This document shows, piece after piece, positions 40,853-53,361 of a stretch of DNA of 64,000 nucleotides. The position numbers and the translations under genes were made by a program. Within the stretch, counting starts at the first letter, position 1. Every line of letters begins with the position of its first letter. Origin of the DNA: Poa pratensis (Eukaryota; Streptophyta; Magnoliopsida; Poales; Poaceae); assembly GCA_947311845.1 (NCBI GenBank), contig CAMZMU010000081.1, positions 6,965,045-7,029,044 on the forward strand. Direction: 5' to 3'. A model generated the notes under the pieces. That model made no database searches. It had not been told where the DNA came from and worked only from the letters and a program-made list of their open reading frames with translations.

Positions 40853-43800
40853 CTAAATCGACAACACACCTTCACTTCTTCCTGTTCGGCTTTGACATTG
40901 GCTTGGGCGGAACGGTTGACAACCATTCAAAGAGTTGAATGGTCTGTCGTCACACTGCAGTGCTATGCGATTTTCTATATCGACGTTAGATGGTGTTGCA
41001 CCTTGGTAGTAGAACAACCCATTAGGTGGCTCATCATGACAAACATCGTTGACGATTATTGAAGCAAACGTCTTCTGGATTAGAGCAAACTCTTGCGTGA
41101 TATCAGCATCAGTGGTTTTTGCAATGTCCTTGCACCATTTATCGATAGCAACTGGAAATTCTAGTCTTTGGTGATTCTGTATGTACTCCTGCATTAGATA
41201 GATGACATACCAGGCGTCCGTCGGACTGCCAGGCGCCTTCTTGATGCTGGTTAGATCCACTTTGTGGGTGAATGCCATCTTGCCTCGCTTATTGTTACTT
41301 CTTCTTAGGATGCCTTCATTTAGAAAGCAGTAACCATTGAGAGCATCATCGAGAACACTACTGATGTGCCTATAGTCTTTCTTCACATCACTACCTGCGT
41401 CGAGATAGAAGGCAAACGACTCTTTAGGGTACAGAACGATGAGGGTGCCGCCTCGGTTACTGCACAAAACAATGAAAATAGACCATCATTCTCACTTATG
41501 CAAATTTAACGATCAAAATGTATGAAAAGATGTTATGGCGGCTAGGTAATGACTTACTTGGGAAAGTAAGGCATGAGAAAGATGTTCTTGGTACTATTCG
41601 CCACGAAGACATCTTCGATGAACTTTGTCACGCGTGTCCTACCCGTAGTGGTGTTCACGAAGCAGTCGGACATGTAGAAGGGGTCAATTATCATGATGTC
41701 CGGGTATTATCATTAATGAGCCGGTGCGCCATACTTAGCACAAACAGGCGGACCATGGATCGGTGGAGTGCTTTCATGTGGTACATGTCAAAGGTGTCAT
41801 CAAATCTCACAAAGACCATGTCTCCGGGGTTTCATCGAGAAAGCCCATATGCTTTGGTACCTTTGCTATGTAAAGCGGGTATACGTGACGTGATTCTCTG
41901 AGAAGTTTGTTCTCAGAATAAAGAAGACTTTCATGGAGCATCCTCATGTACCCAGACAAACAACAGGACCACTTCGGCAACAGGATCGGTTTAGCCATCA
42001 CATGAGTAGTATGCCAGTCGGGGATGGTTATCCTGTCGAGAACTCGACGCGACTTCAACTTAGACCCCGGCACCGGCTGGCTCATGGACTCATCAAGGGC
42101 ACGTTTCTTGCTATTTTTCTGTCCCGTCTTCTTATGCTGCTTAACTAACGTCTCTTGGAGCACATCATTGAGTGTGCCCTGGCTGAGACCGTCAGATGGA
42201 TGACAAGCTTCAGGCGTTGGTTGAGAATAGAATAGACGCTTAGTGCAATTATATTTCTCAGTGAGATTAGGCACGAGACTAATCAGCATCAGATCACGGT
42301 CAGGTTGATCAAGAGGACCGACGTCGTTCAAATAATTGAGGAAGTCATTGGGGTCATCATCACCATTGATGTCCTCTTTCGCGGGCTCAGCTGGTGGAGT
42401 GGCCTTTTCTTGGCTTGGTGCCGACCCGTCGATCGGTGTTGGATCTGGAGTGGTGACAGGAGGGTCCAAACGAATTAGTGCTTTTGGCCATAACAGGGGC
42501 CAAATCAAGCATTGCTCTAGGTTTAACTCGCTTTTGGCTTCGAAGGGTTGAGATGGAGGATCCAAATAACCACAACCCGGGAACACCCGAGCCAATGAAA
42601 CCTTATGAACTTCATCAGAAATAGGCCGGTTGTGATGGTTGTGGCTAAGTGGTGTCATGATTGTTGCTTGTGCCACTTCCTTCAGCTCACCATTCACAAG
42701 TAGGAGCAATGTGCATCTCGTCTCGTCGGCCTGCTCACCGTTCACAAGTAAGGCGTTAGATAAGGCGCCATGCAAGAATGAAGTAATATATAATTAACAT
42801 GGTTAAATTACCGTGAGGGCGTTGAGCTCGTCTAATGGCGACGGACCGGGGACGGCCCCCGGCGTGCAAGAGATGGAAGGGCCGCTACGAGTCGTGGTGC
42901 CATGTACGATATTGGCGGCTGGTGTTTGTTCATCCCTGTCAGGATTAGGGTTGGCGGCTGGCGTTTGTTCGTCCCTGTCAGGATTAGGGTTGGCGGGCGA
43001 CACATTGATGGAGTTTGTTCGTCCCTGTCAGGATTAGGGTTGGCGGCTGGCGTTTGTTCGTCCCTGTCAGGATTAGGGTTGGCGGCTGGCGTTTGTTCGT
43101 CCCTGTCAGGATTAGGGTTGGCGGGCGACACATTGATGGAGTTGTTGCTGCTGCGAAGCTGGGAAAGATGGGAACAGGGGGAGGTCCTTTTTCCCGCCCT
43201 CAATCCAACTCCCAAACGACTCATACATGGTCGGAAGGAAGGTTGGAAGGATGGCAGTGAGTGCCTTTGACACTGCGTTGTCGATGGTGGCCTGCATATT
43301 TGTTTCCTCGGCCGCCTTCCTATTCTGACGCTCCTCCTTGGACTCGGGGTAGTAATGTGACTTTCTGTGACCGACTCCGGCCCCGACCACCCGGCCACGA
43401 TGCGGCGGAAGTGTCACCGGCAAATTCTTTGTCTTGTTCATCGCCCTTTGAAAAGAGGTGTCCCACGGGGCCTTCGTCACAGACGATGAGTCGCTTTGAG
43501 ATTGAGCAAGTTGTTCTTCCTCCAGATATTGCTTCTCAAGTTCCTTGACCTTAGCGTTCAAGAGAAGTTCCCCTTTAGTCTTGGGATCTTCCCTGTAATG
43601 GGATCTGATAAATCGTCTCGCCAACAGGTCGGTGATCTTGGCATAGGGGTCCTCCCCAGTCCTTTTTTTGTCCTGCTTTGCCCAAACATCCTCCGCCCCG
43701 TCGTATCCACGACATCCGAGATTCTGGGACCTATATCCTCGCATGCATCTCTTTCCCCCACTTGGATAGCGCCTTCGTCGAAGCCAGGCCTTGTTTCTCC

Positions 43801-44385
43801 TTGAAAATCTTGAAGTCTTCTTCCGAAATGGAGGGCCACTTAGCGTGGATCTTATCGAAATCGTCACCATTAACAAGGCCTTTCTCACTTCTGATTTCCA
43901 AGTTGCATAGGCTTTGGTGAACTTGCCGAGGCGTATGTGTTTACCCGATTCTTCTTGATATCATGGTCCTCGTAGCCTTCCGGAAATTGTATTTTGCGTG
44001 CAACTTGGAAATAAGGTGGCGCCACATGTGAGTTTCCTATCCCTTATGTTCTCCTGGTTGATTTTGCCGAAGTCCCGCACAATGCATCCCAAGGCTAAGC
44101 CGTACCCTTTTGCATATTTTTTGGCTGCGTAGGAGCACCACTGGCGGGGTTCACCTCCGTAAATGTCAGTCGGCCGGTAGCGAGCCTGTTTGGGTGCCTT
44201 GGCTTACGTTGACTATGGGATCTGCAAGCAGATGAGGTCTCGTTGCCACCTGCTTCGCCACCATATGTGGTCTCGTTGCCACCTCCGCCGCCACCAGATG
44301 TGGTCTCGTCACCAGAAGTGTCCTCCGCCATCTCATCTTCGGCATCCACCGTCTCGGGGTCGATTGACTGCCGAACCATCATCAA
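40853..44385 (-). pseudogene. CACTA2 gene, homologue of the CACTA1 gene, frameshifted
   Basis: Recognisable blocks on the minus strand in CACTA1 order are: an acidic Gly/Thr-rich N-terminus (44385-44095), a basic and coiled middle (43888-43112, with WDTSFQRAMN matching CACTA1's WDTTFNRAMN), LLLLVNGELKEVAQ and a Pro-rich part (42775-41807), then DPFYMSD and NIFLMPYFP (41700-41550), and the Ulp1-like end (41467-40853). The intron before the last block sits at the same place and phase as in CACTA1 (CCCAA/GTAAGT at about 41549). At least two frameshifts in the third block and others in the first exon break the frame. As in CACTA1, the Ulp1 Cys position reads Ala (DAWYVI) and the His is missing. 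Confidence 0.75.
42912..43150 (-). repeat. 39-bp coding minisatellite in CACTA2 gene
   Basis: Units begin at 42912, 42951, 42990 (50-bp variant), 43040, 43079 and 43118 (variant), giving a higher-order pattern 39+39+50 repeated twice. On the minus strand the 39-bp unit encodes NPNPDRDEQTPAA; the 50-bp variant disrupts the phase. Confidence 0.85.
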
Positions 44386-44528
44386 ATAGTTATCCTCTAT
44401 CGGCTCCTGCCTCCACTCCGAGAAGTCCCGGCCTCCATATTGTCAGCCATCTTCGCACAAAATACAAAAAGTCGTAGTTAGTAAAACAACTATAAGGAAA
44501 AATAATTCACTTGGGGTGGTGATGAAAG

Positions 44529-44723
44529 TTTAGCAAGTCATGCCAAAATTCACCCATGAGACCATGAGACCATTTGAGATTTCCAATATTTCAGTTACTC
44601 CATATGTCATAATTTTAGCAAGTCATGCCAAAATTCACGAAAAATTTCGGCATGACCTTTGCTAAAATTATGGCATATGGAGTACCCGAATTTGCCGGAA
44701 TGGAAATTAATCAAAATTCCGGC
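44529..44723. promoter_or_regulatory. CACTA2 double hairpin upstream of gene
   Basis: An 81-bp inverted repeat (44600-44680) begins CCATATGTCATAATTTTAGC and closes with GCTAAAATTATGGCATATGG. It is followed after 14 bases by a 30-bp hairpin (44694-44723, arms GCCGGAAT and ATTCCGGC). Lengths and spacing equal those of CACTA1. An extra copy of one arm (TTTAGCAAGTCATGCCAAAA) lies at 44530-44549. Confidence 0.7.
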
Positions 44724-44771
44724 AATCTCAAGGGTCTCTAGGGGTACCTGCAGACATTATATACATAGCCA

Positions 44772-46207
44772 TGATACGTCTCAAACGTATCTATAATTTC
44801 TGATGTTCCATGTTGATATTATACCAATTGTTACATGTTTTATATACACTTCATAACATTTTTATGCATTTTCTGGGACTAACCTATTAACAAGATGCCA
44901 CAGTGCAGTTCTTGTTTTCTGCTATTTTTGTATTTCAGAAAAGCTAGTCTGGAAATATTCTCGGAATTGGACGAAACTTGGACAGAACCTCCTATTTTTC
45001 CAACACGTACACGGAGTCCAAAGGAGAGACGGAGGGGAGCCACGAGCCAGCCACACCATGGGGCGGCGCGGCCCCCTGCCGCGTCGTGGGGTGGTGTGGG
45101 CCCCACGGGCGTCTCCAGCCGCCGCGCTTTCGCCTATTTATTCATCCCGACGCGAAAACCCTAAATACCCGAGCCATTATCCACGAAAAATTCCAGAGAC
45201 GCCGCCGCCATCAACCCTAGCTCGGGAGGGTTCAGAAGCTCTTCCCGGCACCCTGCCGGAGAGGGGAATCATCACCGGAGGGCTCTACATCACCATGCCT
45301 GCCTCCGGAGTGATGCGTGAGTAGTTCATCCTTGGACTACGGGTGCATAGCAGTAGCTAGATGGTTGTCTCTCCACTTTATGCTATCATGTTTAGATCTT
45401 GTGAGCTACTATCATGATCAAGATCATCTTATTGTAATGCTACATGTTGTGTTTGTCGGGATCCTATGAATATTGAATACTATGTCAAGTTGATTATCAA
45501 TCTATCTTATATGTTATTTATGATCTTGCATGCTTTCCGTTACTAGTAGATGCTTTGGCCAAGTAGATGCTTGTAACTCCAAGAGTGAGTATTTATGCTA
45601 GATAGTGGGTTCACGCCTCAGTTAATCTGGGAGAGTGACAACAACTTCTAAGATTGTGGATGTGCTGTTGCCACTAGGGATAAAATAACCGATGCTTAGC
45701 TTAAGGGTGCGCCGTTAGGTCTAATGCATATGTTTACATTACGCACATTACTTAATGCGATTATCCGTTGCTTGCAACTTAATACCAACGGGGAACTCGG
45801 ATGACAACCTGCCGGTGGATTATTAGTCATAGACGCTGTTGGATAACGGTCTATGTATTTTGTCGTAATGCCCACATGAATATCATAGTAATCATCATGT
45901 CATATATATGCATTGTCATGCGCTCAATATATTGTCAATTGCCCAGCTGTAATTTGTTCACCCAGCATGTTAGTTATCTTTTATGCAGAGATACCACTAG
46001 TGAACTATGGACCCCGGTCCATTCTTTTACACTGATAATACAACCAACTGCAAACATTGTTCCTTTTCATTCTCTGCAATTTACCACTGTTTTCCACACC
46101 ATACGTTTAATCCTTTGTTTTCAGCAAGCCGGTGAGATTGTCAACCTCATTGTTTCGTTGGGGCAAAGTAGTTTGATTGTGTTGTATGCATATTCCACGT
46201 TGGTGAT
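44772..46207 (+). repeat. 5' LTR of outer element, first part
   Basis: Interrupted after GTGAT at 46203-46207 by the inner gypsy; the remaining 152 bp are at 56552-56703, giving 1588 bp in total. CTATTTATT at about 45133 is a TATA candidate. Confidence 0.9.
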
Positions 46208-47712
46208 TGATACGTCCATTTTGCATCACTATTTTATAGCATAATTTACTGTTATTCAATGATATATTTCATATTAAGAGGAGTTACTTATGTTATTTTG
46301 TCTTATTTTGCATGTTTGATGATCATTGGATAATTAACTGCCGGAGTCAGATTTCAGCTGGAAAAAGCACGTCAAGGCACTATATTTCTGGAGCACTAAA
46401 AATATTTCCGAGAAGACAGATGTTCCTATTTTATCAGAAGATGGACTAAGCCAAAAGGGGAGGCTGAGATGGGCCAGGAGGGGCCCACACCACCCCTGGG
46501 CGCGGGCCCACCTTGGCCGCGCCCTGCCAGGTGTGGTGCCCCTGGCCCACCTCAGGCGCTCCCCCTTCGCGTACTTCATCCCCCAGAAACCCTAAGACAC
46601 GGGGAGTCCGTGAGAAAATATTCCGCCGCCTCCACGAGGCGGAAACAACAGAGAGAGAAAAAGCTCTCCGGCAGGGAGAAATCTGCCGGGGAAATTCCTC
46701 CCGGAGGGGGAGATCATCGCCATCCTCATCGTCATCGCGCTGGACTTCATCGGGATCATCATCATCATCATCTCCACCGCCATCACCACCATCACCGCTG
46801 CACCATCTCGTTCCGCTGTAACATCTAGGGCTATACTTTGTTTAGTTCATAGGGGAAACTCTCCCGGTGTTAATTACTCCTTGTGGTTGATGCTATTGAG
46901 TTTTATCGGTGAATTAAAGTATATGTTCAGATCGTTATCCATCATTATATCACCTCTGATCATGATCCATATGATGTCTCGTGAGTAGTTTGTTAGTTCT
47001 TGAGGACATGGGAGAAGTCACGCTGTTAGTAGTGGAATTATGTTGAGTAATATTTAATGGTTTGATATTTAAGTTGTGGTGCTATTCTTCTAGTGGTGTC
47101 GTGTGAACGTCGACTACATGACACTTCACCTTTATGGGCCTAGAGGAATGCATTGTGTATTTGGTTGCTAATTGTGGGGTTGCCGGAGTGACAGAAACCT
47201 AAACCCCCGTTAGTATACCGGTGCACAAGGGAGCGTAGGATCTCAGAGTTTAAGGCTGTGGTTAGATTTATCTTAATTACTTTCTTGTAACTGCGGATGC
47301 TTGCAAGAGGTATAATCACAAGTATGTATTAGTCCAAGTAAGGGCGGTGCATTAGCATAGGTTCACCCACACAACACTTATCAAAACAATGAAGATTAAT
47401 CAACTATGTGAAGCGAAAGCACTTGACTAGAATCCCGTGTGTCCTCAAGAACATTTTGTCATCATAAGTAAACCAACCGGCTTGTCCTTTGCTCTAAAAA
47501 GGATTGGGCCACTCTGCAATTATTATTACTGTCTTTTACTTACTCGCATTTTATTTACCTGCTATATCAAAAACCCCTAAAAACTTGTCTGCTAGCATTT
47601 ACAGTGAAACCTTTACCGAAACTCCTTGTCAGCACCTTCTGCTCCTCGTTGGGTTCGACACTCTTATTTATCGAAAGTACTACGATACACCCCCTATACT
47701 TGTGGGTCATCA
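46208..47712 (+). repeat. 5' LTR of inner gypsy element
   Basis: Paired with 55040-56546. It contains an ATC trinucleotide run (six copies at 46745-46762, five in the other LTR). Confidence 0.93.
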
Positions 47713-47827
47713 AGACTATTTTCTGGCGCCGTTGCCGGGGAGTGAAGCGCTATTGGTGAGTGGAATTGGTAAGGGAAACTTTTACTGTAGGTGCTATTTT
47801 TATTTCTGCTTGCTACTTTATTTTATC

Positions 47828-49695
47828 ATGGAGAGATCTCCATTTGAATCCCTGTTTGGAAATACTACTACCACTGCTAAGGTAGTAGAAGAGGAACCAC
47901 CTGATCAAGTAATTCCATTTAAAATACCTATGAAAATTGTTGAACGAGTTACGAATAACCGCTATGCAGGAGATGGAACTGTCCCTCCTGGGGATCATTT
48001 GCTATTTATTCATGAATTATGCGAGTTGTTCAAGTGTGCAGGTATTTCAATGGAAGAGGTCAAGAAGAAATTGTTTTCTATATCGTTGACTGGTAAAGCT
48101 GCAAAATGGTATAGGATGCTGAAAATGGGCGTTCTATTGGCTGGGAGGAGATTGTGCCTCTCTTTTATTCTAAATTTTATCCTCCTAGTGAAATTCATCA
48201 AGATCGGAATCATATATATAATTTTTGGCCTCATGATGGAGAAAGTATTGCCCAAGCGTGGGGGAGATTGAAATCATTAATGCTCAAATGCCCCATTCAT
48301 GAGCTTCCTGGTAATGTTGTTATTGATAACTTCTATGCAAGGCTTTCTCTTCAAGATAAAACTCTATTGGATACCTCTTGTGCTGGATCATTTACGCGTA
48401 ATAAAGAGGAAGTTAAATGGGACCTTCTTGATCGGATTGAGGAAAATACTGAAGGATGGGAGAACGACAAAGGTAGAGAATCAGGTATAAAGTATGATTA
48501 CGAATGCATTAAAACTTTTATGAATACTGATAATTTTCGTAATCTCTATGATATGTATGGTCTTGATTCTCAAGTTATTGCAAACTGTTACAAGGCTTTT
48601 GCCTCTTATCTTGATGTTCCTAAAGAAAGTTGCAATAAGTATCATTTGCCTTACAAAGATAATACTAATTCTGCCAATATTAAAAACATTGAAGTTCATA
48701 CAGTTGATCGTATCTTGCCAGAACCTTATATTGAGAAACCACCTTTTCCTGTTAAAATTAGGGAACATTCTATCATAGCTAGTGTGGTTAATAAAAGTGC
48801 AAAGAAAGCTTTAGAACCTGCTGAACAAATAGCGGTTGAACCCACAATAGCAATAGTAAAGGATTTGGTAACTGAAAATGTAGAAGGAGGACATATTATC
48901 TTTTGTGAAGATGCCTCTAATATTGTTTCACATCCCAGTAGAGCTAGGAAAACAAGTGTTCCTGTGCTTTCAGTCAAAATAGGAGAACATTGCTATTATG
49001 GTTTATGTGATATTGGTGCAAGTTCTAGTGCTATTCCTTTTGATCTTTATAAAGAAATTATGCATGAAATTGGTCCTTGCGAACTTGAGGAGATTGATGT
49101 GGTTATTCAGCTTGCTAATAGAGAAACTATCTCTCCAATTGGTATTGTGAGAGATGTTGAAGTTTTATGTGGTAAGACTAAATACCCTGCTGATTTTCTA
49201 GTACTTGGTTCTGTTGCTAGTAAAGCTTGTCCCATTATTTTTGGTAGGCCTTTCTTGAATACATGTGGTGCCATTATAGATTGTAAGAAAGAGAAAATTT
49301 ACACTAAATTTAATGGAGAATCTTATGAGTTTAATTTCTCTAAGTTTGGTAAACAACTTTATGAAACTGAATTACCTAATGAGAATCAAGTTGAACAACT
49401 TGCTTCTATTGCTGTTGCTCCTAACAATGCCTTGCAGCAATTCATGGAGGAACACGAAAGTGAAGTATTTATGGAGGAGAGGAATGAGATTGACAATGCC
49501 TTTCTTCGTCAACCACCAATACTTAAGCATAATTTGCCTGTGGAAGATTTGGGTACCTCAGCGCCTCCTAAGGAAGATCCTGTCTTCGATTTAAAACCTT
49601 ACCTGATAATCTTAAGTATGTTTATCTTGATGAAAGGAAAGTATATCCTGTTTATTAGTTCTAAACTTTCAGGTAATGAAGAAGCAAGGTATTAG
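47828..49695 (+). pseudogene. Inner gypsy gag and protease, one frameshift
   Basis: Starts MERSPFESLFGN at 47828. The first frame covers the gag N-terminus and ...SLTGKAAKWYRMLK; a single-base shift near 48125 in CTGAAAATGGGCG moves to the frame open from before 48154 to 49695. The gag domain continues with FYSKFYPPSEIHQDRNHIYN and AWGRLKSLMLKCPIHELPGN. Protease is marked by GLCDIGASSSAIPFDLY (about 48999-49050), where D-x-GAS is catalytic, and by CPIIFGRPFLNTCGAIIDC. No zinc knuckle is seen, as usual in this lineage. With the one-base shift repaired the gag-protease part would be open. Confidence 0.85.
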
Positions 49696-49721
49696 AAGTA
49701 CTAAAGAAACATCGAGGAGCT

Positions 49722-51160
49722 ATGGGATACACTTTGGATGATTTAAAGGGGATTTCTCCTACTATATGTCAACATGCCATCAACATTGAACCCGATGCAA
49801 AACCTGTTGTTGAGCATCAGCGTCGCTTGATCCCTAAGATGAAAGAAGTGGTAAGAAATGAGGTATTAAAACTTCTTGATGCTGGTATAATTTATCCTAT
49901 TGCTGATAGTAGATGGGTAAGTCCTGTGCATTGTGTCCCTAAGAAAGGAGGAGTTACTGTTGTACCAAATGAAAATGATGAACTTATTCCTCAAAGAGTA
50001 GTAGTTGGGTATAGGATGTGCATTGATTTTAGAAAGGTCAATAAAGTAACTAAGAAAGATCATTATCCTTTGCCTTTTATTGATCAAATGTTAGAAAGGT
50101 TGTCTAAGAAAACCATTTTTGTTTCCTTGATGGTTATTCTGGATTCTCACAAATTGCTGTTAAAGCACAAGATCAAGAGAAAACTACTTTTACTTGTCCT
50201 TATGGAACTTATGCTTATAGACGTATGCCTTTTGGTTTGTGTAATGCTCCTGCTACGTTCCAAAGATGCATGTCTGCTATTTTTCATGGTTTTTGTGAAG
50301 AAATTGTGGAAGTATTCATGGACGATTTTTCCGTCTACGGAACTTCCTTTGATAATTGCTTGCACAATCTTGATAAAGTTTTGCAGAGATGTGAGGAGAC
50401 AATCTTGTTCTTAATTGGGAGAAATGTCATTTCATGGTTAATGAAGGAATTGTCCTAGGGCACAAAATTTCTGAAAGAGGTATTGAAGTGGACAGAGCTA
50501 AAGTTGAAGCAATCGAGAAAATGCCCTGTCCAAGGGATGTGAAAGGTATCCGTAGTATTCTGGTCATGCCGGTTTTTATAGGAGGTTTATTAAAGATTTC
50601 TCTAAAATTTCAAAACCCCTCACTAATCTTCTTCAAAAAGATGTACCTTTTGTTTTTGATGATGATTGCAAGGAAGCTTTTGAAACTCTAAAAAAGGCTT
50701 TAATCACAGCTCCTGTTGTTCAACCTCCTGATTGGACTTTACCTTTTGAAATAATGTGTGATGCTAGTGATTTTGCTGTAGGAGCTGTTCTTGGACAGCG
50801 GGTAGACAAGAAGTTAAATGTTATTCATTATGCTAGTAAAACACTTGATGCCGCTCAAAAGAATTATGCTACTACTGAAAAGGAATTTTTAGCAGTTGTT
50901 TTTGCTTGTGATAAATTTAGACCTTATATTGTTGATTCAAAAGTTACTATTCACACTGATCATGCTGCTATTAGATACCTTATGGAAAAGAAAGATGCTA
51001 AGCCTAGGCTCATAAGATGGGTACTTTTACTGCAAGAATTTGATTTACATATTGTAGATAGGAAAGGTGCTGAAAATCCTGTTGCTGATAATTTGTCTAG
51101 ATTAGAAAACATTTCAGATGATCCTATACCTGTTAATGATAGTTTTCCAAATGAACAATT
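49722..51160 (+). pseudogene. Inner gypsy reverse transcriptase and RNase H, frameshifted
   Basis: MGYTLDDLKGISPTICQHAI begins the Ty3-type polymerase. MCIDFRKVNKVTKKDHYPLP precedes a single-base shift near 50125. The next frame has RRMPFGLCNAPATFQRCMSA and the catalytic FMDD (aspartates at 50321-50326). Further shifts near 50410 and 50570 interrupt the thumb. RNase H is open from 50754: [14 protein letters not shown] (Asp), [12 protein letters not shown] (Glu) and [14 protein letters not shown] (Asp), ending VADNLSRLE. Order and motifs are those of Athila elements. Confidence 0.88.
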
Positions 51161-52468
51161 GGCTGCGATAAAGGTAAGCTCACGCGAAAGTCCTTGGTAT
51201 GCTGATTATGCTAATTTTATTGTTGCCAAGTATTTGCCTCCGACCTTTACAGCTCAGCAAAGAAGAAAGTTCTTTTATGATTTGAGGCATTATTTTTGGG
51301 ATGACCCACATTTGTATAAAGAAGGAGTAGATGGCATTATGCGAAGATGTGTTCCTGAGTATGAACAGAAAGAAATATTGAGCAAATGCCATGGAAGTGC
51401 TTATGGAGGACATCACGCTGGAGATAGAACTGCGCAAAAGGTTCTACAATCAGGTTTTTATTGGCCTACCCTTTTTAGAGATGCTAGAAAATTTGTTTTA
51501 TCATGTGATGAATGTCAAAGAGTAGGTAACATTAGTAGACGTAATGAAATGCCTATGAATTATTCTCTTGTTATTGAACCTTTCGACTGTTGGGGATTTG
51601 ACTTTATGGGTCCTTTTCCTCCTCAAATGGTTATACTCATATACTTGTTGCTGTTGATTATGTTACTAAATGGGTAGAAGCTATACCAACTTCTAGTGCT
51701 GATGGTGAGACATCATTAAAAATGCTTAAAGATATTATCTTCCCTAGGTTTGGTGTGCCTAGATATCTCATGACTGATGGGGTTCTCATTTTATTCATGG
51801 TGCTTTTAGAAAAACTCTAGCTAAGTATGATGTTAATCATAGAATTGCTTCACCATATCATCCCAAACAAGTGGTCAAGTAGAATTGTCAAATAGAGAGA
51901 TTAAGTCTATTTTGCAAAAGACTGTTAATAAATCTAGAAAAAATTGGTCTAAAAAGCTTAACGATGCTTTGTGGGCTTATAGAACTGCTTATAAAAATCC
52001 TATGGGAATGTCTCCTTACAAAATGGTTTATGGAAAAGCTTGTCATTTGCCTTAGAATTAGAACATAAAGCCTATTGGGCGGTGAAAGAACTTAATAGAG
52101 ACTTTAAACTTGCCGGTAAAAAGAGATTGCTTAATTTGAATTCTTTAGATGAATGGAGAAATGCAGCTTATGAAAATGCTAGGCTCTTTAAAGAGAAAGT
52201 TAAGCAATGGCATGATAGAAGAATTCTTAAGAGAGAATTTAACGTAGGTGAAAAAGTTTTATTGTATAGGTCTCGTCTCAGATTTTTTGCAGGAAAATTA
52301 CTTTCAAAATGGGAAGGACCTTATATCATTGAGGAGGTCTATCGCTCAGGTGCGATTAAAATCAATTCACTAGATGGGGACAGACCACAAGTGGTTAATG
52401 GTCAAAGACTCAAGCATTACATTTCTGGAGATTCTTATAATGAAGATGTTGATTTATCAAAGTGGTAA
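51161..52468 (+). pseudogene. Inner gypsy integrase, frameshifted
   Basis: An HHCC zinc finger is present (H of [16 protein letters not shown] near 51510). The core starts with [15 protein letters not shown] (first catalytic Asp). Single-base shifts near 51630, 51780, 51868 and 52050 break the remainder, but the LMTDG segment (second Asp) and [12 protein letters not shown] (Glu) are readable. The C-terminal part (52040-52468) is open, with VGEKVLLYRSRLRFFAGKLL and SKWEGPYII, and ends in a stop at 52466-52468. Apart from these shifts the protein looks complete. Confidence 0.88.
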
Positions 52469-52857
52469 CTCCAGAGGATTTTATAAAAAGTCAAATTCAG
52501 ACAACTGCAAAGCTGATTTGGAATAGGTAACAGTTTCGGTAAGAAAAAGTTCGCGATTTACTTTCAACTAAATATTTGTTGTTTTTACATAATATGGAAA
52601 ATTATGAGTCGGAAAAGGGTAGGAAACGGTGCCCGAGGGCACCACACCACCCCTGGGCGCGGGCCCCACCCTGGCCGCGCCGTGGGTGCGTGTGGGCTCC
52701 TCGGAGCCCGTCTCCGACCCCGTTTCGTCCTGTACCTTCCTTTTGTCGTAAAACTTTTTGCTATATAATCACCCGGATCTCCCGAGGTCCGTATATCGTG
52801 TTTTCGTCGAGTTTTGTTTTCGAGCTGTTTCTGCCAGGTTTAGCTCCAGATTAGAAG

Positions 52858-53361
52858 ATGTCTTCATCCGGGGCTCCGAAGGATACCTTCTTCAAGAACG
52901 TCGTCAACCCATACATCAATGAGCTAAAGCAGCACCCTCAAGAGATGCGGCTTGTGGATGGAGTCCTTGTTCGAGAAGATGTCAAGGGACCCAAGGTTGA
53001 AGGGGACATGAAGGCTAGGCTAGAAGAAGTAGAGCATGAAGTTTTCCGGTACCAGAAGATGATAGAGCGCGGAGTGGAGATCAACCACAAGATCATTAAT
53101 GAGCTTATTGATGAACACAAGAAGGAGACTGATAAGCTGTGGGATAACATCTTCGCACTTAGTAAAACTACATCCAAGTTACAAGGGCAAATTTACGATC
53201 TTCAAAACCAAAACTGTGAGTATGAAGCTAGGTTCAAACGCATAAGCTCAGCTGCTAGTTTCAGGTTCTTGGAAACCAAATCCTCTTTCGTTGATGGGGA
53301 GCCTCTGCCTTGGAAATTTGATGACGAGGAGTCTTCTTCACCACCAAGAGATCAAGCCTAA
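52858..53361 (+). CDS. Coiled-coil ORF downstream of pol, 167 aa
   Basis: Starts MSSSGAPKDTFFKNVVNPYI and is open to the stop at 53359-53361. Residues about 50-130 are charged and helical with heptad-like leucines and isoleucines (EEVEHEVFRYQKMIERGVEI, then ELIDEHKKETDKLWDNIFAL), so a coiled coil is likely. The C-terminus is acidic and serine-rich. No signal peptide, membrane span or enzyme motif is visible, so it does not look like a retroviral envelope protein although it lies where Athila elements place their extra ORF. It follows integrase by 390 bp of GC-rich sequence with its own ATG. Its intactness in an otherwise frameshifted element is notable. Function unknown. Confidence 0.65.
   Translation: MSSSGAPKDTFFKNVVNPYINELKQHPQEMRLVDGVLVREDVKGPKVEGDMKARLEEVEHEVFRYQKMIERGVEINHKIINELIDEHKKETDKLWDNIFALSKTTSKLQGQIYDLQNQNCEYEARFKRISSAASFRFLETKSSFVDGEPLPWKFDDEESSSPPRDQA

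Noticed and set aside
42912..43150. Regularly spaced repeats considered as a CRISPR array
   Set aside because: Units are contiguous without unique spacers and sit inside a plant transposon exon.
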